From: Actinomycetota bacterium
Lineage (GTDB): Bacteria > Actinomycetota > Thermoleophilia > Solirubrobacterales > 70-9
Length of the DNA stretch: 64,000 nt
Direction of reading: 5' to 3'
Assembly (NCBI GenBank): GCA_018268415.1
Contig: JAFDWO010000152.1
Location: 1 to 64,000 of the forward strand
A program made the translations under genes and the position numbers. The notes under the pieces are model-generated. The model did not search any database, was not told the origin of the DNA, and saw only the letters and a program-made list of their open reading frames with translations. Positions 7,965 through 18,102 of the stretch are shown here, piece after piece. Within the stretch, counting starts at the first letter, position 1. Each line of letters starts with the position of its first letter.

Positions 7965-9407
7965 GTGAACATCGTCGACGACCTGATGGAGCACTCGCCG
8001 GCTTCGCGGCTCGGGATCGTCGCGATCGACCCGGAGGCGAACCGGCGCGACTGGCACTTCGGCGAACTGATCGCCACCTCGGCGGGGCTGTCGGGGGCCT
8101 TCGCGGCGCGCGGGGTGAAGCGCGGGGACGTGGTGATGACGCTGGTGGGGAACCGGATCGAGTGGGTGCTCTCGCTGCTCGCCTGCTGGCGGATGGGCGC
8201 CGTGGCGCTGCCCTGCAACACGCAGCTGCGGCGCAAGGACCTGGAGCTGCGGGTCGCCGCCGCCAATCCGGCGCTCTGCGTCGGTGAGGAGCGACTGCTG
8301 GCCGAGCTGCCTCCGGCGGTGCCGGTGATGACCACCGATGAGGTCGCCGACGTGCTCGACGAGGACCGGCCGCAGGAGACGCCCGCTGCGGTTGTCGACC
8401 TGGACCCCGAGGACCCGGCGCTGATCGTCTTCACCTCCGGCACCACCGGCGACCCGCGCGGGGTCGTGCACGCCTACCGCTATCTGTTCGGCCAACGGAT
8501 CCAGGCCGAGCACTGGTTCGGCTCGCGGCCCGGCGAGCTCGCCTGGTGCACCACCGCCACCGGCTGGTCGAAGTCGGCCCGCAACGTCTTCCTCGCGCCC
8601 TGGCTGACCGGCGCCGCCGCGGTGATCCACGACGGCCGCTTCGACCCGACCCAGCGGCTCGACTTCGCCGCGGAGCTCGGCGTCAACGTCCTCTGCCAGG
8701 CGCCGACCGAGTACCGGATGTTGGCCCGCCGCACCTCCCTGCGCCCCCTCCCCGCCCTGCGCCGCATGGTCTCCGCGGGCGAGTCCCTGGATCCGGAGAC
8801 GATCGCGGCCTGGCGCGAGGCGACCGGCCTCGAGCCCGCCGACGGCTACGGCCAGACCGAGACCGGCCAGGTCACCGCCAACCTCGCCGGCGAGCCGGTC
8901 CGCCTCGGCTCGATGGGCAGGCCGCTACCCGGCGTGGAGGTCCGCATCGAGGACGGCGAGCTGCAGCTGCGCGCCGCCTCCTCCCCCACCTTCTTCTCCC
9001 GCTATCTCGACGGCGAGCGCTTCGAGGGCGAGTGGTGGTCGACCGGCGACCTGGTGTCCGAAGACGACGATGGCTACCTCTTCTTCGACGGCCGCAACGA
9101 CGACATCATCAGCTCCTCCGGTTATCGGATCGGCCCGACCGAGGTCGAGGCGGCCCTCCTCTCCCACCCCGCCGTCGCCGAGGCCGCCGCGGTGGCCGCG
9201 CCGGACCCGGAGCGCGGCAGCGTCGTCCGCGCGATCGTCGTCCTGCGCGACGGCCGGCCCGGGGAGGACCTGACCCGCGAGCTGATCGACCACTGCCGCG
9301 CCCAGACCGCGCCGTACAAGGCCCCCCGCATCGTCGACTTCGTCGACGAGTTGCCGAAGACCACCACCGGCAAGGTCAGGCGCGCCCAGCTCCGCGCCGA
9401 ACGCTAG
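7965..9407 (+). CDS. AMP-forming acyl-CoA synthetase
   Basis: 480-residue ANL-superfamily adenylating enzyme activating a carboxylic acid to its CoA thioester. The P-loop-like motif is VFTSGTTGDPRGVVHAYR, the A5-type motif is DGYGQTETG, the hinge region is WWSTGDLVSEDDDGYLFFDGR followed by DDIISSSGYRIGPTEVE, and the catalytic lysine sits in LPKTTTGKVRR near the C-terminus. The overall pattern resembles medium-chain acyl-CoA synthetases. GTG at 7965 (VNIVDDLMEHSP) was preferred over the longer open frame, whose extra N-terminus is Arg/Ala-rich and unlike the family. The stop shares the sequence CTAG with the stop of the convergent GGDEF gene. It may feed the fatty-acid operon upstream. Confidence 0.9.
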   Translation: MNIVDDLMEHSPASRLGIVAIDPEANRRDWHFGELIATSAGLSGAFAARGVKRGDVVMTLVGNRIEWVLSLLACWRMGAVALPCNTQLRRKDLELRVAAANPALCVGEERLLAELPPAVPVMTTDEVADVLDEDRPQETPAAVVDLDPEDPALIVFTSGTTGDPRGVVHAYRYLFGQRIQAEHWFGSRPGELAWCTTATGWSKSARNVFLAPWLTGAAAVIHDGRFDPTQRLDFAAELGVNVLCQAPTEYRMLARRTSLRPLPALRRMVSAGESLDPETIAAWREATGLEPADGYGQTETGQVTANLAGEPVRLGSMGRPLPGVEVRIEDGELQLRAASSPTFFSRYLDGERFEGEWWSTGDLVSEDDDGYLFFDGRNDDIISSSGYRIGPTEVEAALLSHPAVAEAAAVAAPDPERGSVVRAIVVLRDGRPGEDLTRELIDHCRAQTAPYKAPRIVDFVDELPKTTTGKVRRAQLRAER

Positions 9408-10813
9408 GTCGTTTCCAGCAGGCCCTCCCGGAGGTCGACCGGCGGGCCGAGGTGGAAGCCCTGGGCCATGTCGACGCCGTAGGCGCGCAGCATCATCGCC
9501 GTCTCCTCGTCCTCGACGAACTCGGCGATCGTCGTCTTGCCGAGGCCCCGGGCGATCGCGACGATCGCCTGCACGGTGAGCTGGTCAGCGTCATTGCGGG
9601 CCAGATCGCGCACGAACGTGCCGTCGATCTTGATCACGTCGAAGGGGAAGCGCTTGAGGTACTCGAACGGGCCGAACCCGGCGCCGTAATCGTCGATCGC
9701 GATTTCGCAACCGAACTCGGTGATCCGGTCGGCGAAGCCCGCGGCCGTCTCCAGATCCTCGACCCGCGCCGACTGGGTGATCTCGAAGGTGCACCGGGAC
9801 GGGTCGGCGTCGCCTTCGTCAAGCCGTCGTTCGATGTATTCGAGCACCGAGATGTCGGTCAGGGAGGCGCCCGAGAGGTTCACGTGCAGCGAGATGGCGC
9901 GGCCCGCCCCGCTGCGCGCCTCGAGCAGGTCGAGAGCCTGCCCGACGACCCAGCGATCAAGCTCCTGGATCATTCCCGAACGCTCCGCGACGCCGATGAA
10001 GGCCGACGCGGGCAGCAGCTCCCCCGCGTCGCCGCGCATCCGCAGCAGCAGCTCGAAGCGTTCGACCGCCCCGTCGGCGAGCCTCGCGATCGGCTGCGTG
10101 GCGAGACTGAGGCGGTTCTGGGTCAGAGCGTTGCGGATCTTGGCGCTGGTGGTGAGGCGGCGCGCGTCTCCCGTCACTTCGACCGGCGCCTCGAACAACG
10201 AGACCCGATCGCGCCCCTCTGCCTTCGCCCGATACATCGCCTCGTCGGCTGCCGCCAGCACCGCCCCGGCGCCGCCGTCGGATTCGGCGCCGAACATCGT
10301 GATGCCGACGCTGATCGAGGCGCCCGCGAGCTCCGGGTCGCCGGCGAAGGCGTCGGCGACCTGGGCCCGGAGGTCCTCCCCCAGTTGCAGTGCGCCTTCG
10401 ACGGTGGACTGCGGCATCAGAACCGCGAACTCGTCGCCGGAGAGGCGCGCGACGATGTCGGTGCCGCGGACCCGTTCGCGCAGAGCCTCCGCCACGCGAC
10501 GGATCAGGTTGTCGCCCTGCTGGTGGCCGAGGCGGTCGTTGACCTCCTTGAGGCCGTCGACGTCGATGACCATCACCGCGCCCCGCCCGCCATAACGCGC
10601 GGAGAAGCTCACGTAGGTGTCTAGGCGGGCACGAAAGGCGCGCCGATTGAGCAGTGCGGTGAGCGGGTCATGATCCGCCAGGTACCGCAGCTCGGTCTCG
10701 GTCTTCTCGGCGGCGTCGAGCGCGTCGAGGACGACCTGACGGTCCGCCGGCTCCAACTTCGCCAGCACTTCCTGAAGCGGGTTGCCCCGCCTGCCGCCCG
10801 TATCCGCGCTCAC
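9404..10813 (-). CDS. GGDEF-EAL protein with an altered EAL site
   Basis: 469-residue cytoplasmic cyclic-di-GMP turnover protein with no membrane segment. A short N-terminal helix precedes a GGDEF domain with DHDPLTALLNRRAF and the active-site variant SGDEF, one substitution from GGDEF but still usually active. The EAL domain has ELLLRMR in place of EAL-x-R, the Asn of HVNLSG, IDDYGAGFG with both Asp residues and the Lys of IKIDG. The ITE-type metal site, however, reads FEITQSA, with Gln for Glu. It may therefore be a diguanylate cyclase with an impaired phosphodiesterase domain; this is inference. It is divergent from the DUF255 gene and converges with the acyl-CoA synthetase, sharing the stop tetranucleotide CTAG. 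Confidence 0.92.
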   Translation of the reverse strand: MSADTGGRRGNPLQEVLAKLEPADRQVVLDALDAAEKTETELRYLADHDPLTALLNRRAFRARLDTYVSFSARYGGRGAVMVIDVDGLKEVNDRLGHQQGDNLIRRVAEALRERVRGTDIVARLSGDEFAVLMPQSTVEGALQLGEDLRAQVADAFAGDPELAGASISVGITMFGAESDGGAGAVLAAADEAMYRAKAEGRDRVSLFEAPVEVTGDARRLTTSAKIRNALTQNRLSLATQPIARLADGAVERFELLLRMRGDAGELLPASAFIGVAERSGMIQELDRWVVGQALDLLEARSGAGRAISLHVNLSGASLTDISVLEYIERRLDEGDADPSRCTFEITQSARVEDLETAAGFADRITEFGCEIAIDDYGAGFGPFEYLKRFPFDVIKIDGTFVRDLARNDADQLTVQAIVAIARGLGKTTIAEFVEDEETAMMLRAYGVDMAQGFHLGPPVDLREGLLETT

Positions 10814-10869
10814 GTCACCTCCGAAAGTACCGAAGTTCCCGCGGGAGCCGATGAATTACTCTCAAATCA

Positions 10870-12917
<2,048 letters not shown>

Positions 12918-12921
<4 letters not shown>

Positions 12922-12964
12922 TGGCCCGAAAGACAGACCAAGTGTCCGGTTCTCGGCCCATCAA
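12918..12964. repeat. Degenerate class C hairpin
   Basis: TTGATGGCCCGAA near 12918 and TTCTCGGCCCATCAA near 12950-12964 form an imperfect stem. It matches the outer arms of the perfect class C hairpins at 18023 and 54457. It lies between the convergent DUF255 and PhzF genes and could act as a bidirectional terminator. Confidence 0.5.
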
Positions 12965-12991
12965 GCACGTGGGCCCGGCGGGGCGGATGCC

Positions 12992-13666
12992 CTAGAGCGC
13001 GAAGTCGCGAACCTCGTCGATCACGACGCGGCCGCCCACCTCGGCGAACCCGTCGCCGAGCGGGCGGGCGTCGAGGCGCGAGCCGCGGCCCTGAAGGATC
13101 TCGATCGGGCGATCGAGCGCCGCGGCCAGGACAATCGCGGCCGAGCCGGTGGCCTCGTCCTCGCCGATCCCGTCGTCGTGGGAATAGCAGCGCGAGCGAA
13201 CCGTGCCCTCGGCCTCGTCGACCCAGGCCCAGACGCAACCGACCAGCTCGTCGTCGGGCAGGCCCGTGGCCTCCTCGACCGCCAACGCGTCCTGCAGCTC
13301 GTAGAGCTTCCAGGCCGGCCCCCACTCGGGCCGGGCGGCGACGAAGGTCGTGCCGCCGTCGACCCGCACCTTGACCTCGCCCGCGGGCGGGCGCAGCACC
13401 TCGACCGGCTCCCGCTCCTTACCGAGCAGCCAGGCGGTGCCGACGGTCGGGTGCCCGGCGAAGCCGAGCTCCAGTCCGGGCGTGAAGATCCTCATCCGCC
13501 CGGTCGCGGCGTCGTCGACGAACACCGTCTCGGAGAAGCCGAGCTCGGCGGCGACCTCCTGGCGCCGCTCCTCGGGTACCTCGGCACCGTCCAGGAATAT
13601 CCCGAGCGGGTTGCCGAACGACCACTCAGCGTCACAGAAGACGCGCAGGACGTGAAGCTGCGGCAC
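12992..13666 (-). CDS. PhzF-family isomerase-like protein (short)
   Basis: 224 residues, shorter than typical PhzF proteins (about 260-300). Family signs are the N-terminal VFCDAEWSFGNPLGIF, the acidic active-site region LGFSETVFV (catalytic Glu in SET), LELGFAGHPTVGTAWLL and GEDEATGSAAIVLAAAL near the C-terminus, with GSAA typical of the second lobe. The missing length is mainly between the two lobes. Small-molecule isomerisation or epimerisation is expected; the substrate cannot be told. It lies 34 bases downstream of glnA on the same strand, possibly cotranscribed. Confidence 0.85.
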   Translation of the reverse strand: MPQLHVLRVFCDAEWSFGNPLGIFLDGAEVPEERRQEVAAELGFSETVFVDDAATGRMRIFTPGLELGFAGHPTVGTAWLLGKEREPVEVLRPPAGEVKVRVDGGTTFVAARPEWGPAWKLYELQDALAVEEATGLPDDELVGCVWAWVDEAEGTVRSRCYSHDDGIGEDEATGSAAIVLAAALDRPIEILQGRGSRLDARPLGDGFAEVGGRVVIDEVRDFAL

Positions 13667-13700
13667 GCCTATCGCCCCCGCTCCGTCTCGCCGCCGCCCG

Positions 13701-15053
13701 TCACAGAATCGGCAGGAAGTTTTCGATCTCGTACGGCGTCACCTGCACCCGGTAATCGTCCCATTCCTGGCGCTTGATCTCGACGAAGCGGCGGAAGGTG
13801 TGCTCGCCCAGCGTGCGCAGCACCAGCTCCGACTCGGCGGCCACCTCGATCGCCTCGCCGAGCGTTGCCGGCAGCTGTTCGATGCCCTGGTGCGCCAGCT
13901 CCTCCTGGGAGAGGTGGTAGAGGTTCTGCTCCATCGGTTCCGGCAGCTCGTATCCCTTCTCGACCCCTTCGAGGCCCGCCTGCAGCATCCCGGCGAAGCA
14001 GAGGTACGGGTTGGCGGCCGGGTCCGGACAACGGAGCTCGGCGCGCGTCGCCGCCTCCTTGCCGGGGTGGTAGAGCGGCACCCGGATCAGCGCCGAGCGG
14101 TTGCGACGCGACCAGGCGAGGTAGACCGGCGCCTCGAAGCCCGGCACCAGCCGCTTGTAAGAGTTGACCCATTGGGCAAAGAGCGGTGAGATCTCGCGCG
14201 CATGCTTCAACTGGCCGGCGATGAATGACTTCGCGATCGGCGAGAGGAAGTACGGGTCGTCGGCGTCGTAGAAGGCGTTCTTGCCGCCTTTGGAGAGGCT
14301 CTGGTGGACGTGCATCCCGGAACCGTTCTCACCGAAGAGGGGCTTCGGCATGAAGGTCGCGTGGTAGCCGTATTTGAGCGCGTACTCCTTGACCACGATG
14401 CGGTAGGTCATGCAGTCGTCGGCCATCTCGAGAGCGTTCTTGTAGCGCATGTCGACCTCATGCTGGGACGGGCCGACCTCGTGGTGGGTGTACTCGACGT
14501 GGATGCCCAGCTTCTCCAGGGCGAGGACGGTCTCGCGGCGGAGGTCGGATCCCGCGTCGAGCGTCGTCAGGTCGAAATAGCCGCCCTCGTCGAGGACCTC
14601 GGGGACGCCCGACTCCGGATTCGGAGAGCGGAAGTAGAAGTACTCGAGCTCCGGGCCGATGTTGTAGGCGTCGAAGCCCATCTCCTCCGCCCGCTTGAGG
14701 GCACGGCGCATGATCCAGCGCGGATCGCCCTCGTATGGGCCGCCACCCGGCACGCGGATGTCACAGAACATGCGCGCAACCGCGTTGCTTTCCTCGGGCC
14801 GCCAGGGCAGCAGGTCGAAGGTCGTCGGGTCCGGCACGGCGAGCATGTCGGACTCCTCGATCGGGTTGAAGCCGGTGATCGAGGAGCCGTCGAACCCCAT
14901 CCCGCCTTCGAAAGCGTCGTCGAGCTCGGCGGCGTTGACGGAGAAGCTCTTCAGCTGGCCCAGCACGTCGGTGAACCAGAGCCGGACGAAGCGCACGTCG
15001 TGCTCCCTGGCGAGCTGGATGACATCCTCGGCGGTCTGCGGACGGTCTGCCAT
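13701..15053 (-). CDS. glnA: Glutamine synthetase, type I
   Basis: 450-residue GS-I making glutamine from glutamate, ammonia and ATP; forms dodecamers. Signatures seen: the beta-grasp motif FEGGMGFDGSSITGF, the metal site YNIGPELEYFYF, the ATP/glutamate motif KPLFGENGSGMHVHQSL, RVPLYHPGKEAATRAELRCPDPAANPYL, and EIKRQEW near the end. The region around the Tyr used for adenylylation in type I-beta enzymes reads QNLYHLSQEE. A Tyr is present, but the short length and the surroundings look more like an I-alpha enzyme, so adenylylation is uncertain. AAGGAGG lies about 12 bases before the ATG. Divergent from the gene at 15326. Confidence 0.95.
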   Translation of the reverse strand: MADRPQTAEDVIQLAREHDVRFVRLWFTDVLGQLKSFSVNAAELDDAFEGGMGFDGSSITGFNPIEESDMLAVPDPTTFDLLPWRPEESNAVARMFCDIRVPGGGPYEGDPRWIMRRALKRAEEMGFDAYNIGPELEYFYFRSPNPESGVPEVLDEGGYFDLTTLDAGSDLRRETVLALEKLGIHVEYTHHEVGPSQHEVDMRYKNALEMADDCMTYRIVVKEYALKYGYHATFMPKPLFGENGSGMHVHQSLSKGGKNAFYDADDPYFLSPIAKSFIAGQLKHAREISPLFAQWVNSYKRLVPGFEAPVYLAWSRRNRSALIRVPLYHPGKEAATRAELRCPDPAANPYLCFAGMLQAGLEGVEKGYELPEPMEQNLYHLSQEELAHQGIEQLPATLGEAIEVAAESELVLRTLGEHTFRRFVEIKRQEWDDYRVQVTPYEIENFLPIL

Positions 15054-15193
15054 TTTGTGCGGTTGCCTCCTTGGCTCTGGGCGCGTTAAGGCGGCAACGA
15101 TAGGCGAATGAACCGCGGAGGTACAGAACGGCGTATCCCGGGTACTGGACGGGGGTTTCGGCGCGCTTGAAACCGCTCGGGGATCTCGCTATA

Positions 15194-15210
15194 ACTTACG
15201 ACACGTAAGT
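15194..15210. promoter_or_regulatory. Operator-like palindrome between glnA and the CMD gene
   Basis: ACTTACG-ACA-CGTAAGT is a perfect 7-bp inverted repeat, followed by repeated GTAAAG motifs (15219-15254). It lies in a 272-base divergent spacer that otherwise has no gene. A dimeric repressor site is plausible; the regulator is unknown. Confidence 0.45.
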
Positions 15211-15325
15211 AAGAGGCTCAAAGTAAAGTAAAGGCCACGTAAAGGCTCTGTAAAGCGGATTTCCCACCAGGACGATTCCCAGCAGGCCCACAATCCCGGC
15301 CGGCAGGCCAGAGACGAGAAGCAAG

Positions 15326-15892
15326 TTGACGGTAAAAACGGCAGTAAGCAGATTCCAGATCCACGACGAGCTGACGGCGCCGGACGAGAGCGCCCCGCTC
15401 ATCAAGTCCATCCAGGCGGCCGGTGGCGCGGTCACCAAGTTCGTCGGCGTCCTCGCCGGCGCTCCTGCCGTCCTTCGCGCGTATACCCGCATGCGGTCCG
15501 AGCTCCGCGGCGGCGTCCTCCCCCAGGCGACCCGTGAGCGGATTGCCCTCGCCGTCGCCGAGCACCGCGAGGACAGCTACAGCATCGCCCAGCACGCGAA
15601 GTCCGCGCGCCGTGCCGGTCTCGGCCTGGACGAGGTCTCCCGGGCGCGCTCCTTCACCTCCGCCGACCCGAAGGAGGCGGCGCTCCTCCTCTATCTGAGG
15701 GAGGCGCTCGACGCCGATGGGCCGCCGCCGCTCCACCTCCACGAGGAGGCGCGGGAAATCGGCTGGACCGACGAGGAGATCCTCGAGGCGGTCGGCCACC
15801 TGGCCCTCAATGAGTTCCAGTCCCTGATCGCGAGCGCCGCGGCCCTCCCCCAGGACCAGGCGACTCCGCGAGTCCTCCCCGCGGCCGCCTAA
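15326..15892 (+). CDS. Carboxymuconolactone decarboxylase/AhpD-like protein without the cysteine pair
   Basis: 188-residue all-helical protein. The CMD/AhpD core is visible as RERIALAVAEHREDSYSIAQHAKSARRAGL (about 68-97). In AhpD-like enzymes this region carries C-x-x-C before the His. Here both cysteines are serine (SYSIAQH), so alkylhydroperoxidase activity is unlikely, though the His and Glu remain. Start is uncertain: the TTG at 15326 has a weak GAGAAG upstream. Function unknown; perhaps a lactone or peroxide-related fold used otherwise. It converges with the secreted protein at 15960. Confidence 0.75.
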   Translation: MTVKTAVSRFQIHDELTAPDESAPLIKSIQAAGGAVTKFVGVLAGAPAVLRAYTRMRSELRGGVLPQATRERIALAVAEHREDSYSIAQHAKSARRAGLGLDEVSRARSFTSADPKEAALLLYLREALDADGPPPLHLHEEAREIGWTDEEILEAVGHLALNEFQSLIASAAALPQDQATPRVLPAAA

Positions 15893-15959
15893 CAGCTGAA
15901 CGCAGAAGACGACCCCGGGGCCCGGCGCGAGAGCGTCGGGCCCTTCGTCGTTCAGGGCT

Positions 15960-16682
15960 TCAGTGGTCGGCGACCAGCGTCGCCGTGTAGAGCAGCCGCG
16001 CGGTGGAGTACTTGCACCCGTAGGTGGCGCGCTTGCCCGGCACTTCCTGGGGCCGGCCCTGGCGAATGTCGGTGGAGTTCGTGCAGGCGCCCGCCTCGCG
16101 GCTCGCCCGCCAGACGTTGCCGGTGCTCAGTTCCTGGGAGAACATCGGTGCCCAGGTCGGCACCGTGACACCGATGATGTCGCCCTTTTCCACCTTCAGC
16201 GACGCGCCGAACTTCACCGTCTGGCCAAGGTAGGGCGAGAGCACCTTGACCGCGCCCTGCCGGCGCAGGTTGTAGCGCGGCGGATTGGTGCCGGGAACGA
16301 CGCGGAGGATCGCCAGGCGTGCCTCGGGCGGCGTGCCGAAGAACCCGTTGAAGAAGCTGCGCTGGCTGTTGGTCGGCTGAGCCAGGGTCAAGGTCCAGGA
16401 CTTGATCGTTCCGTCGGTCCTGACCAGGAAGGGGTTGTGGTTCTGGTCGGTGGAGACCTGGAAGCCGGTGACGCTGCCAACCGCCTGGCAGGGCAGGTCC
16501 GGACATGACGGATCGGGCGTTGAGGGGGTTTCGCCGAGGGTCACCGTCGTCTTTTCGACCCCGGCGGCGCTCGCCACGGCTGCGAGCGCGATCAGGGCCA
16601 GCACGGCGATACCGAGCGCGACAACGACCCTGCGGCCCCCCCCCGACGAGGCGGCAAAAGCACGGCGGGAAGTCCTCGACAT
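15960..16682 (-). CDS. Secreted protein of unknown function
   Basis: 240 residues. A twin-arginine-poor but basic N-terminus (MSRTSRRAFAASSGGGRR) is followed by one hydrophobic segment (about 19-40) ending in ASAAG, consistent with a Sec signal peptide. The mature part is rich in Thr, Gly and aromatic residues (GFFGTPPEARLAILRVVPGT, KVEKGDIIGVTVPTWAPMF), suggesting a beta-sandwich, and has paired cysteines (CPDLPC, GACTNS, YGCKYS). The ATG at 16682 is preceded by GAGAGGAGCC. I do not recognise a named family. The larger open frame around it is an artefact running into the repeat island. Confidence 0.8.
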   Translation of the reverse strand: MSRTSRRAFAASSGGGRRVVVALGIAVLALIALAAVASAAGVEKTTVTLGETPSTPDPSCPDLPCQAVGSVTGFQVSTDQNHNPFLVRTDGTIKSWTLTLAQPTNSQRSFFNGFFGTPPEARLAILRVVPGTNPPRYNLRRQGAVKVLSPYLGQTVKFGASLKVEKGDIIGVTVPTWAPMFSQELSTGNVWRASREAGACTNSTDIRQGRPQEVPGKRATYGCKYSTARLLYTATLVADH

Positions 16683-17011
16683 CGGTACGGCTCCTCTCTG
16701 AAACGGCTGCTGAGCAGGGAACTTTAGCCGGCGCGAGCGGGCGCTGCTTAGGCAGCACCTTCGCCCCCTCCGACCGGTGTGGCGGGTATGGCTGGCCCGG
16801 CGGGATGTGACGAGGGCGTGGCGGCCGACGCCTCCGTCCCCCGCCGGCGCCTGTTGCCGCTGCAGGAGGGAAGCTGCCGGCGCCGGCTCGTAGGGGGTCA
16901 CGGAGAGGACTGTGTCCAGGCACGAAGGCGCGAGGTTCAGGGACGAAAGCGCGGGAGAGACGCGCGAGAGACGCCAGGGCCCCGCGCGCCGTGCGGATCC
17001 CGTCACGGTGA

Positions 17012-17050
17012 GTTCGCACTTTGCCGTACCGGTTACGGCAAAGTGCGAAC
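17012..17050. repeat. Long hairpin GTTCGCACTTTGCCGT...
   Basis: Arms 17012-17030 and 17031-17050 pair almost perfectly (GTTCGCACTTTGCCGTACC against the reverse complement of GGTTACGGCAAAGTGCGAAC). They are nested inside a CGTCAC/GTGACG pair at 17001-17061. Confidence 0.7.
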
Positions 17051-17103
17051 GCGTTGTGACGGGCCGCCCTGCACGGGGCGGGGGGCGGGGCCCCATCCCC
17101 CTT

Positions 17104-17146
17104 CCGCTGTTCCTTATGGTCCCGTGGGGACCATAAGGAACAGCGG
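17104..17146. repeat. Class B hairpin, 20-bp perfect stem
   Basis: Arms 17104-17123 and 17127-17146 (CCGCTGTTCCTTATGGTCCC) pair perfectly around a 3-base loop. The outer 15 bases equal those of the hairpin at 266-310. Confidence 0.85.
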
Positions 17147-17186
17147 GGGCGATCCCCCCGAACCCCCCCAGGTTCAGCGGGATCGC

Positions 17187-17747
17187 TCAGAGGCCCTTGC
17201 GGGCGTATTCGATCGCTACCGCGTACTGGATCCGGCCGACGCCTTCGAAGTCCAGCGCTTCGGCCGCCGCGGCGGTGAGATCCCAGGCGCGGCCCTTGAT
17301 GTAGGGGCCGCGATCGATCACGGGGGCGATGATCGAGTGGCCGTGCCAGACGAACTTGACCGGGGTGCCACAGGGCAGACGCTTGTGGGCGACGCCGATC
17401 GTGGACGGGCGAAGGATCTGCCCACAGGCGGTCGTGCGGCCCCACATCGTCTTGCCGCCGTACCAGCTGGCCCCGGCGTAGCGGAACGGGGTGAAGGACA
17501 GTTCGGTGCCAACGGCCGTGACGGCGGTCGATTCTTCGGTCGGAGCGACCAGTTCGGAGCCGGCGGGCGCCGGGACGGCGCTTGCGGCGCCGCCGGTGGC
17601 GGCCTGTGCGGCCGGCACGATCGCGAAGGCGAGCAGCGCAAGGGCGCCGGCCAGCACCACGACGCGCAGGCAGTTGGCGGAGCGCCCGGGCACAGGGGCT
17701 CCCGTGAGGTTGGATGTCGCCTTACGGCGCGGGGGGATTTGGTTCAT
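17187..17747 (-). CDS. RlpA-like secreted cell-wall protein under c-di-AMP riboswitch control
   Basis: 186-residue exported protein. The N-terminus MNQIPPRRKATSN is basic, and a hydrophobic segment (about 29-52) ends AAQAATGG, a likely signal-peptidase site. The C-terminal ~95 residues form a double-psi beta-barrel domain: ASWYGGKTMWGRTTACGQ, GVAHKRLPCGTPVKFVWHG, APVIDRGPYIKGRAWDLTAAAAEAL. The last motif contains the Asp typical of RlpA/expansin/3D lytic domains, and two cysteines probably pair. A role in peptidoglycan remodelling is likely. The riboswitch just upstream, a class known to control wall-lytic genes in actinobacteria, supports this. The longer open frame reads through the riboswitch and is not the real start. 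Confidence 0.88.
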   Translation of the reverse strand: MNQIPPRRKATSNLTGAPVPGRSANCLRVVVLAGALALLAFAIVPAAQAATGGAASAVPAPAGSELVAPTEESTAVTAVGTELSFTPFRYAGASWYGGKTMWGRTTACGQILRPSTIGVAHKRLPCGTPVKFVWHGHSIIAPVIDRGPYIKGRAWDLTAAAAEALDFEGVGRIQYAVAIEYARKGL

Positions 17748-17755
17748 GTCTCTTT

Positions 17756-17882
17756 CGGGCGCTTGCGGGGTTAGCTGACGGGCTCGCGCTGAAAGAGCTG
17801 CGCTACGCGGCATCAACCGCGACTCGCCCCAACCAATTGGGTCCCCCGCTCTTTGCGATATGTGGCAAAGATTCAGCGGAAG
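17756..17882 (-). promoter_or_regulatory. Cyclic-di-AMP riboswitch (ydaO-yuaA class)
   Basis: On the minus strand the leader reads CGCTGAATCTTTGCC near 17878, then GAGCGGGGGACCCA, then TTGGGGCGAGTC. It ends with GCCCGTCAGCTAACCCCGCA before the start of the RlpA-like gene. These conserved blocks and their order match the ydaO consensus. In this class ligand binding usually turns downstream expression off. A covariance-model search would settle the exact borders. Confidence 0.88.
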
Positions 17883-18022
17883 TTGGCGCCAGGTTAGCAA
17901 ACGCTAAGACAGAAAAATTGCGCTCACCCGTCGCGACATCCGCAACTTGCGTATTTCATCGACCGTCGACACCCTCCGCCGAATTCCTGCAAGCGCCCGT
18001 GCGGATCTCGTCACTCCCCGCC

Positions 18023-18071
18023 GTTGATGGGCCGAAAACTCAAGCCTGGCTTGAGTTTTCGGCCCATCAAC
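18023..18071. repeat. Class C hairpin, 23-bp perfect stem
   Basis: Arms 18023-18045 and 18049-18071 begin GTTGATGGGCCGAAAACTCA and pair perfectly around CTG. The same 23-base arm recurs exactly at 54457-54505, about 36 kb away. It lies just past the 3' end of RNase P RNA, beyond that gene's own terminator. Confidence 0.9.
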
Positions 18072-18074
18072 ATG

Positions 18075-18102
18075 GGAAGGCCCCGCCGAGGCGGGGCCTT
18101 CC
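18075..18102 (-). terminator. Terminator of RNase P RNA
   Basis: GGAAGGCCCC...GGGGCCTTCC forms a strong hairpin immediately after the 3' end of rnpB (read on the minus strand). Confidence 0.7.

Larger units (their letters stand above)
16683..17186. repeat. Gene-free repeat island 3
   Basis: No credible gene. It contains a linker also seen at 47568-47607 and 60146-60190 (here on the minus strand at about 16896-16934: CCTCGCGCCTTCGTGCCTGG, then ACAGTCCTCTCCGTGACC). It also contains a 19-bp hairpin (17012-17050) and a class B hairpin (17104-17146). The promoter of the secreted protein at 16682 should lie at its left edge. Confidence 0.65.

Noticed and set aside
15952-17445. A 497-residue open frame on the minus strand
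   Set aside because: Arg/Pro/Gly-rich shadow running through a secreted gene and a hairpin island; the real gene is 15960-16682 in another frame.
17748-17900. Extended N-terminus for the RlpA-like protein
   Set aside because: The extra codons come from the c-di-AMP riboswitch, and the shorter start gives a proper signal peptide.
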